DNA of 64,000 nt from Flavobacteriaceae bacterium EG-1 (GTDB taxonomy: Bacteria > Bacteroidota > Bacteroidia > Flavobacteriales > Flavobacteriaceae), in the NCBI RefSeq assembly GCF_009649685.1, contig NZ_WJPK01000005.1, positions 186,001-250,000 on the forward strand, in the 5' to 3' direction. A model generated the notes under the pieces. It made no database searches. It had not been told where the DNA came from and was given only the letters and a program-made list of their open reading frames with translations. Below, one piece after another: positions 58,543 to 64,000 of this stretch. Position numbers and translations under genes: made by a program. Positions within the stretch are counted from its first letter, which is position 1. Every line of letters begins with the position of its first letter.

Positions 58543-59619
58543 CTAGTGCTCACCATAACCCACATCATCCATTTTCCCTTTAAAAATGGTGTACTGTATT
58601 ACCATATAAACGGCAACTAAAACTGCTGCAATCGCAAACCAATATACTCCTACCGACAAACCATATTCATGTGCCGCCACATTGTATAAGGTTAAATCTG
58701 GATTTACATTATTTGTTGATGGCAATACTTTCGGAAAGATTGATGCTACAGTTGTTGTTAAACCTCCAAACAAAAATAAAGTGGAAAACAAAAAACCCAT
58801 ACCATGCTTCCTAAAAGTTTTCACTTTAAAAAGACCAAACAAGCCCGTTATTGTAGTAACAGGAAAAATCCATAACCAAGGTTTGTCTAAGAAATTATGA
58901 AATGGCTTTGGTTCAATTACATGCCAAACAAGAAGCGATATAACTACTAAAGCAAGCAAAATTATAGATAAATTAAATACTACTTTTTTTAATTTTTCAT
59001 TTAAATCTGAATTGGTTTTAAAAATTATCCAATTCGCTCCATGAATAGTTAAAGCTACTACCCCAACTACTCCCAGCAAAACTGTGAACCAATCTAAAAT
59101 TCCTAGCTGTTCTGCTTGTGGGCTAAAGGTTGGGTTCCAAAGTGGAAGAAAAAAATAATGAGCCTCATGGGTAGAAACACCATCAATGACACCTCCTAAG
59201 TTTACACCTCTTACTACATTACCCAAAGCAACTCCAAAAAACAAGGCCAATAACAAACTCGAAATTCCAAAAGCCTTATCCCAAATCAGCTCCCACATTT
59301 TATTGTGTACCTGACCTCTTAATTCTAAACCTATAGCCCTAAAAATAAGTAACCACAAAATCATAATGAGCGGCAAATAAAAACCACTAAAAGATGAAGC
59401 GTATAATGTTGGAAAAGCAAAAAACAAAACACCACCTGAGGCAATTAGCCATACTTCATTGGCATCCCAAAATGGACCTATAGCATTGGTTATTGCTTTT
59501 TTATCTTTTTCAGTTTTTGCAAAAAACAAATGTACTATTCCTGCACCAAAATCGTAACCATCTAAAATTACATAAATGGCAAGCATTGTCATTAAAACGA
59601 TATACCAAAATAATTCCAT
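58543..59619 (-). CDS. cydB: Cytochrome bd quinol oxidase subunit II
   Basis: A 358-residue membrane protein with about eight or nine helices. The start FWYIVLMTMLAIYVILDGYDFGAGI, followed by GPFWDANEVWLIASGGVLFFAFP, is diagnostic of CydB. It packs against CydA and stabilises the haem sites. It starts 2 bases after the cydA stop. The length is typical. Confidence 0.96.
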   Translation of the reverse strand: MELFWYIVLMTMLAIYVILDGYDFGAGIVHLFFAKTEKDKKAITNAIGPFWDANEVWLIASGGVLFFAFPTLYASSFSGFYLPLIMILWLLIFRAIGLELRGQVHNKMWELIWDKAFGISSLLLALFFGVALGNVVRGVNLGGVIDGVSTHEAHYFFLPLWNPTFSPQAEQLGILDWFTVLLGVVGVVALTIHGANWIIFKTNSDLNEKLKKVVFNLSIILLALVVISLLVWHVIEPKPFHNFLDKPWLWIFPVTTITGLFGLFKVKTFRKHGMGFLFSTLFLFGGLTTTVASIFPKVLPSTNNVNPDLTLYNVAAHEYGLSVGVYWFAIAAVLVAVYMVIQYTIFKGKMDDVGYGEH

Positions 59620-59621
59620 AA

Positions 59622-60953
59622 TTAATGTTTTTCTAGTAGTGGTCCTTTATTAATAATTTTTCCTGCAAGCATTAAAAACAACATACCTAACAATAAATAC
59701 AAACCTATAAAGCCAAGTAATGTGAATAATGTATTTCCGGCGGATACTGTTGGAGAAGCACCCTCAGAAGTTCGTAACAAATTGTAAACCAACCACGGCT
59801 GTCTACCTAGTTCGGCAGTATACCATCCTGTAGTATTTGCGATATAAGGAAATGGCAGCATAAACATAATACACCACAACACCCATTTGCTTTCATATAA
59901 TTTTTTTCGCCAAAGTTGAAAAACTGCAAGAGCCATTAAAGCGATAAAAATAGTACCAAGACCTACCATAATATGATATGCATAATAAAGACCCGGAATA
60001 TTAGTTGGATAATTTTTTTCATCAAACTCGTTTAAGCCCTTTATTTCCGCATCCCAGCTTTGATAGGTTAAAAAACTTAGTATGTTGGGAACGGCAATTT
60101 TATTATCCAACTTTTTATTTTCCATATCTGGTTGCCCTATCAGCACAATTTCAGACCCACCTTCTTCAGTTTCGAAAATCCCCTCCATTGCTGCAAAAGT
60201 TACTGGTTGGTGTTTCACAACATTTTTAGCCACCAAATCACCTGTTGGAAAAGCAACTAATACCGATGATATTAATCCGAAAATCACGCCTGTCTTAACA
60301 AATAATTTTCCAAATGCATTGTGTTTATTATTCAACAAATAAAAGGCACCAATGCTGGAAACTACAAATGATGCTGTTATTACAGAAGCTAATTGATTAT
60401 GCAAATAAGAAGGTAAAAGCCATGGATTACTAAAAAGCGCAGAAAAATTATTTAGAACAAACTTTCCGTTTTCAAGTATTTCAAATCCTACCGGATGCTG
60501 CATCCAAGAGTGGGTTGCAATTATTAAATATCCACTCGCCCAAGACCCAAGGAATACAAAAAATCCAGTTAAAAAATGCAGTTTTTGCCCCATTAATTTT
60601 TCTCCAAAAAGAAAAAGCCCCAAAAATGAGGACTCTAGAAAAAATGAAAACATACCTTCCATTGCAAGTGTCTGCCCAATTATACCCCCTGTTAACTCAG
60701 AGAATTTGGCCCAGTTCGTTCCAAACTGAAATTCCATAGGTATACCGGTAACCACTCCCATCGCGAAATTCAGAGCGAAAATTTTCATCCAAAACTTGGC
60801 AGCTTCATTATAATTAACCTCTTGTGTTCGCAGAAACTTCCACTTAAAATATACAATCATTAATGAAAGACCCATGGTTAACTGTGGGAACAAATAATGG
60901 AATGTAATTGTGAATGCAAATTGCATACGATCATAGAAAAGCATGTCTTCCAT
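59622..60953 (-). CDS. cydA: Cytochrome bd quinol oxidase subunit I, short Q-loop type
   Basis: A 443-residue subunit that oxidises quinol and reduces oxygen to water. H19 in TITFHYLFPQLTMG is the haem b595 ligand by E. coli numbering; MQHPVGFE contains the haem b558 His, and GRQPWLVYNLLRTSEG is the conserved C-terminal motif. At 443 residues it is shorter than E. coli CydA (about 520), so it belongs to the short Q-loop (CioA-like) group. Bd oxidases have high oxygen affinity and tolerate sulfide and NO. The promoter carries a perfect GTAAC-N4-GTTAC site. Confidence 0.96.
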   Translation of the reverse strand: MEDMLFYDRMQFAFTITFHYLFPQLTMGLSLMIVYFKWKFLRTQEVNYNEAAKFWMKIFALNFAMGVVTGIPMEFQFGTNWAKFSELTGGIIGQTLAMEGMFSFFLESSFLGLFLFGEKLMGQKLHFLTGFFVFLGSWASGYLIIATHSWMQHPVGFEILENGKFVLNNFSALFSNPWLLPSYLHNQLASVITASFVVSSIGAFYLLNNKHNAFGKLFVKTGVIFGLISSVLVAFPTGDLVAKNVVKHQPVTFAAMEGIFETEEGGSEIVLIGQPDMENKKLDNKIAVPNILSFLTYQSWDAEIKGLNEFDEKNYPTNIPGLYYAYHIMVGLGTIFIALMALAVFQLWRKKLYESKWVLWCIMFMLPFPYIANTTGWYTAELGRQPWLVYNLLRTSEGASPTVSAGNTLFTLLGFIGLYLLLGMLFLMLAGKIINKGPLLEKH

Positions 60954-60986
60954 AGTCTAATTTCTTTTCGAAGTTTTTGAATGACA

Positions 60987-61029
60987 CAAAAATAGGCAAC
61001 GTGTGATTTTTATACGTAACTCTTGTTAC
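60987..61029 (-). promoter_or_regulatory. Fnr/Crp-type palindrome and promoter for cydAB
   Basis: The palindrome GTAAC-TCTT-GTTAC (61016-61029) lies 22 positions upstream of a perfect TANNTTTG box (TATTTTTG, 60987-60994) on the minus strand. No -33 TTTG element is present, as expected for an activated promoter. Confidence 0.7.
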
Positions 61030-61058
61030 ATATTTAATAATATTTCATTAGTGCCCTT

Positions 61059-61104
61059 ATGTGACAAAAGTCACATTTTTAACCATTTTTGAGCACTAAA
61101 TTTA
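61059..61104 (+). promoter_or_regulatory. CRP-consensus palindrome before the copper-receptor unit
   Basis: ATGTGAC-AAAA-GTCACAT (61059-61076) is a perfect 18-base palindrome containing TGTGA-N6-TCACA, the CRP consensus. TAAATTTA (61097-61104; one mismatch to TANNTTTG) follows at the same 23-position offset as the nearby Fnr-like sites, only 4 bases before the ATG. Confidence 0.6.
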
Positions 61105-61108
61105 CAAG

Positions 61109-61486
61109 ATGAAATTGTCAAGAAATACCATATCGACTTTTCTTGTTCTACTCACTTTAGCTAGCAATATAAAAATTGTTAGTACATTCGGGTATTACAC
61201 CCTATTTACAGAAGATTTTATTGAAAGGCTTTGTGAAAATAAAAACCGTCCTGAACTCAATTGCGATGGCAAATGTGCCTTGGCCAAAATACTTATACAA
61301 GAATCTAATAATGACCCCACTCCTATTAGTCTAGACTGGTTAAAAATTGAAACAGTATTATTTTTTACTTCATTATTTTCTGTAAACTTTTTACAACTAT
61401 CTACAGAGTATTTAAATATAGAACATTACACTAATTTATACGATTATCGCTATATAGAACATATAGCTCACCCTCCAAAATTTTAA
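61109..61486 (+). CDS. Small exported or membrane protein with C-x9-C-x3-C motif
   Basis: A 125-residue protein with an N-terminal hydrophobic segment (TISTFLVLLTLASNIKIV), then LCENKNRPELNCDGKCALAKIL with C42, C52 and C56, and a second hydrophobic stretch near residues 86-102. I recall similar NCxGKC proteins encoded directly before TonB-dependent receptors in Bacteroidota; their role is undescribed to my knowledge. The cysteines and the OprC-like receptor 83 bases downstream suggest copper binding or chaperoning. The second segment resembles a membrane helix, so it may be an inner-membrane protein. Confidence 0.6.
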   Translation: MKLSRNTISTFLVLLTLASNIKIVSTFGYYTLFTEDFIERLCENKNRPELNCDGKCALAKILIQESNNDPTPISLDWLKIETVLFFTSLFSVNFLQLSTEYLNIEHYTNLYDYRYIEHIAHPPKF

Positions 61487-61569
61487 TAATTCACTGATAT
61501 TTCTATTAAACCAACTACACACTTAAAGTGTACTGGCTGTATTACAATGTATTATTAAAAGACTTACAA

Positions 61570-63867
61570 ATGAAATTTAAAAATCTATGGGTGTTGTCAA
61601 TATTTCTATTGGGACACCTTACCAACGCACAAAATTTTACAGGACAAATTGTAACAAAAATCTCGAACGAACCTTTAGCAGGCGCACATATTGTAACTAA
61701 AAATGGGGCTGCAACATACACTAATACTAAAGGGATTTTTAAAATAGAAATTCCCAATGAAGGAACCAGTTTAACTATCACTTTTGTAGGTTACAAAAAA
61801 ATAGTACAAGAAGTAAAGCCGAATAGTGAGTTATTATTAATCTCAATGGACGAAGCTCCTATAGCTATTAATGGTATTATGGTTACTGGAAATACAAAAA
61901 CAGACCCTGTGCTAATATTAGAAACCAACGATCATGTCAAGAAAATTGTACAGCCTAGAAATGTTGCGGATTTGTTTAACGATGTTAATGGTTTTGCTTT
62001 AATTAAACGTGGAAACTATGCTATAGACCCCAGTTTTAGAGCCACGCAATATGAACAATTAAATGTTCAATTTGATGGTGGAACCAAGGCAATGCACGCA
62101 TGCCCCAACCGAATGGACCCCATAACTACACATGTAATACCTGAAGAAATTGAAAAAATTGAAATTATAAAAGGTCCTTATACAATGCGATATGGAGCAA
62201 CTTTTGGTGGTATTGTAAATATGGTGACAAAAAAACCAACTACCGAATCTTATGGACTACATGGAAGCGTAGATGCTGGTTATGAAAGCAATGGTGGATC
62301 TATTGTTTCTATGGCACGTATTCAACAAGCAACCGACAAATATGATATTGCGGGTAATATAGGTTTTCGTGATTTTGGAAACTATGATGACGGAAATAGT
62401 AGTGAGGTACCATCTTCATTTAGAAGCTTGGACTATGGATTGAAAGCCGGATTCAACTTTAGAGAAAATGAACGTTTACAAGCTCATTGGCGACAATCTT
62501 ATGGTAGAGATGTTTTGCATGCTGGACTGCCTATGGATACAGAATTAGATAATAGTAGTATCCTTTCTTTGGATTATAGAAAAAGTGATCTAAGTGGCCT
62601 TTTATCAAGTGTGGATGCAAAAATGTACTACAGTTATGTAGATCATGTGATGACCAATACTAATAGACCTAGCTTTATGATGACCGAGGCTGTATCAGCA
62701 ATAGATGCTGTAACAGCTGGAGGTAAAATAGAATTGAAACTAAAACCTACTAATGCTTTAACACTATACACAGGAGTGGATGTAATGCGTATTGCTCGTG
62801 ATGGTCAACGCACTCGTTTGGTTAAACGAAATGCAATGGGTCCTTTAACTAATCCTTTAACTTTTAAAGATAAGGTATGGCAAGATTCTTATATAAACGA
62901 CATTGGTTTTTTTGCAGAAAGTAAATATCCCTTAAGTGAAAAAACGATAGTAACAACTGGACTACGTTATGATAATGTTACTTCAGAAATACAGGATCCT
63001 GAAGCTGATTTTTTAGCACTGTATCCTAATCTTGATAAGCGTACGGAACATAACCTAAGTGGTACGGCATCGATTAAATATGTGTCTTCTAGTAAATTTG
63101 TAATGGAGTTAGCTTATGGCCGAGGCATGCGCTCCGCAAACATGATTGAAAGAGTAATAAATCACTTTACTGTTGGACAAGATTCGTACGAATATATTGG
63201 TAATCCTAATCTTGTTGCAGAGGTGAATAATCAATTCGAAATGGGTTTTAAAGGTAGGTTGCCCTTATCAAACCTAAATTCGAATACATTTAATTATAGT
63301 ACTTCTTTTTACTATTCATTTTATGAAAATTATATCGTAGCAGTCATAGATGAAACGCAAACAAGAAAATATATGCCTACTAGTGAACCTCTTAATCCCA
63401 AAGTATTTCGAAACTTAGACAACGCTTATAAAACAGGTTTTGAAATTAGCGCTGGAATAGATTTCTGGAACCATTTTAATTTTACCACAGAACTCGCCTA
63501 TGTTTATGCAAAAAACAAAGACTTAAACGAATCGCTGCCATTAATACCACCATTAACAACGAGGCTAAAACTTGGTTTTGAAAAAGAAAAAATTTGGGTA
63601 AACGCAAATTATTCAATAACATCTAAGCAAGATAACATTGCACTTTCTTTTGGAGAACAAGAAACACCTGGATATAAAATTTTAGATTTACGTTTTGGGA
63701 TAATTCCATTTAAAAATTTGACGTTTGGTTTGGCAGCTTTAAATGTGTTTGACACAACTTATAGCAATCATCTTAATTTTGCTTTTAATAATCAGGCAGA
63801 CTTCGGTAGTGTTCCTATTAATGACCCTGGGAGAAATTTATCAGTCTTTATTCAATATGAATTTTAA
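61570..63867 (+). CDS. TonB-dependent receptor, OprC/NosA-like copper receptor
   Basis: A 765-residue receptor, start at ATG 61570 (MKFKNLWVLSIFLLGHLTNAQ) giving a signal peptide; an in-frame start 42 bases upstream is unlikely. A carboxypeptidase-like beta domain (FTGQIVTKISNEPLAGAHIV) precedes the plug (IEKIEIIKGPYTMRYGATFGGIVNMVTKKP) and a barrel ending in VFIQYEF. The plug holds MHACPNRMDP, with C178 and M182 as CxxxM, and the barrel has H359-V-M361. In P. aeruginosa OprC, as I recall, C143, M147, H323 and M325 bind copper; the spacing is almost identical (181 versus 180 residues). Probably cotranscribed with the Cys-motif protein. Confidence 0.85.
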   Translation: MKFKNLWVLSIFLLGHLTNAQNFTGQIVTKISNEPLAGAHIVTKNGAATYTNTKGIFKIEIPNEGTSLTITFVGYKKIVQEVKPNSELLLISMDEAPIAINGIMVTGNTKTDPVLILETNDHVKKIVQPRNVADLFNDVNGFALIKRGNYAIDPSFRATQYEQLNVQFDGGTKAMHACPNRMDPITTHVIPEEIEKIEIIKGPYTMRYGATFGGIVNMVTKKPTTESYGLHGSVDAGYESNGGSIVSMARIQQATDKYDIAGNIGFRDFGNYDDGNSSEVPSSFRSLDYGLKAGFNFRENERLQAHWRQSYGRDVLHAGLPMDTELDNSSILSLDYRKSDLSGLLSSVDAKMYYSYVDHVMTNTNRPSFMMTEAVSAIDAVTAGGKIELKLKPTNALTLYTGVDVMRIARDGQRTRLVKRNAMGPLTNPLTFKDKVWQDSYINDIGFFAESKYPLSEKTIVTTGLRYDNVTSEIQDPEADFLALYPNLDKRTEHNLSGTASIKYVSSSKFVMELAYGRGMRSANMIERVINHFTVGQDSYEYIGNPNLVAEVNNQFEMGFKGRLPLSNLNSNTFNYSTSFYYSFYENYIVAVIDETQTRKYMPTSEPLNPKVFRNLDNAYKTGFEISAGIDFWNHFNFTTELAYVYAKNKDLNESLPLIPPLTTRLKLGFEKEKIWVNANYSITSKQDNIALSFGEQETPGYKILDLRFGIIPFKNLTFGLAALNVFDTTYSNHLNFAFNNQADFGSVPINDPGRNLSVFIQYEF

Positions 63868-63878
63868 TAAAACTACAT

Positions 63879-63908
63879 GGGGACAATTCTTGTCCCCTTT
63901 ATTTTTTT
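63879..63908 (+). terminator. Rho-independent terminator after the copper receptor
   Basis: Perfect 8-bp stem GGGGACAA/TTGTCCCC (63879-63886 and 63890-63897) with a 3-base loop, followed by a T-rich run. It overlaps the end of the minus-strand frame that enters from the right. Confidence 0.85.
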
Positions 63909-64000
63909 AAGCCGACAAAGCGGATTACAGAAGCTATTCCCTGGTGGTAGTTACCTTCTTTTAATTGAATGTTAGTTTCTTCGAGTTCTGTAAAATTTAA
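63899..64000 (-). CDS. C-terminal fragment of a gene running in from the right edge
   Basis: The minus strand is open from base 64000 to a TAA at 63899-63901, giving 33 residues that end in GNYHQGIASVIRFVGLKK. The stop coincides with the terminator hairpin tail, as expected for a convergent gene pair. Too short to assign a family. Confidence 0.5.
   Translation of the reverse strand, partial: LNFTELEETNIQLKEGNYHQGIASVIRFVGLKK

Noticed and set aside
61638-61646. ACAGGAC match near the start of the copper receptor gene
   Set aside because: It lies within coding sequence, has no partner repeat and no -7 box at the right distance.

Overview
The window is an AT-rich chromosomal segment of a marine Bacteroidota bacterium, most likely Flavobacteriia. 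Pointers are a SusC/SusD pair, many lipoprotein sulfatases, promoters of the TANNTTTG type, a folK-deoxynucleoside kinase fusion, and weak Shine-Dalgarno signals. I could not run any searches; family names come from motifs and overall sequence character.

Region 1 (1-8670) is housekeeping: a cut AsmA-like protein, a queuosine-precursor transporter and SppA peptidase on the minus strand, the FolK-kinase fusion, a TrmH-type RNA methyltransferase, MutS, then tRNA-Gly(GCC) and tRNA-Leu(UAA), each followed by a terminator.

Region 2 (8985-48863) is a polysaccharide utilisation locus for a sulfated, rhamnose-rich glycan (ulvan or sulfated rhamnan type). It holds one SusCD pair, six S1 sulfatases (one fused to a GH78-like rhamnosidase), a separate GH78 rhamnosidase, a GH63/MGH1-like glycosidase, an unassigned (alpha/alpha)-barrel protein, a GMC oxidoreductase with its small subunit, a Gfo/Idh/MocA oxidoreductase, a nucleoside-hydrolase-like protein and rhamnose mutarotase. 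A complete rhamnose pathway follows: GntR-type regulator, aldolase/dehydrogenase fusion, isomerase, kinase, lactate dehydrogenase and an NCS1-like transporter. Sulfated oligosaccharides would enter through SusCD, be desulfated and cut to L-rhamnose, and be converted through rhamnulose-1-phosphate to DHAP plus lactate and pyruvate. Seven promoters here share a previously unnamed (to me) signal: two 10-bp direct repeats of the form RCAGGAYNGT, whose last conserved base lies exactly 22 bp before the first base of a TANNTTTG box. This defines a local regulon.

Region 3 (49024-64000) is respiration and metal handling: a ClbS/DfsB-like protein, a DUF2892 protein, a PII-like protein, an RND/MFP/TolC efflux operon, a sulfide:quinone oxidoreductase-like flavoprotein, cytochrome bd oxidase (cydAB), several tiny membrane proteins, a Cys-motif protein and a TonB receptor carrying the CxxxM and HxM residues of the copper receptor OprC. 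Three promoters carry a GTAAC-N4-GTTAC palindrome (one with a single mismatch) at a fixed distance from the -7 box, and a fourth has a CRP-consensus palindrome at the same distance, suggesting control by one Crp/Fnr-family regulator.
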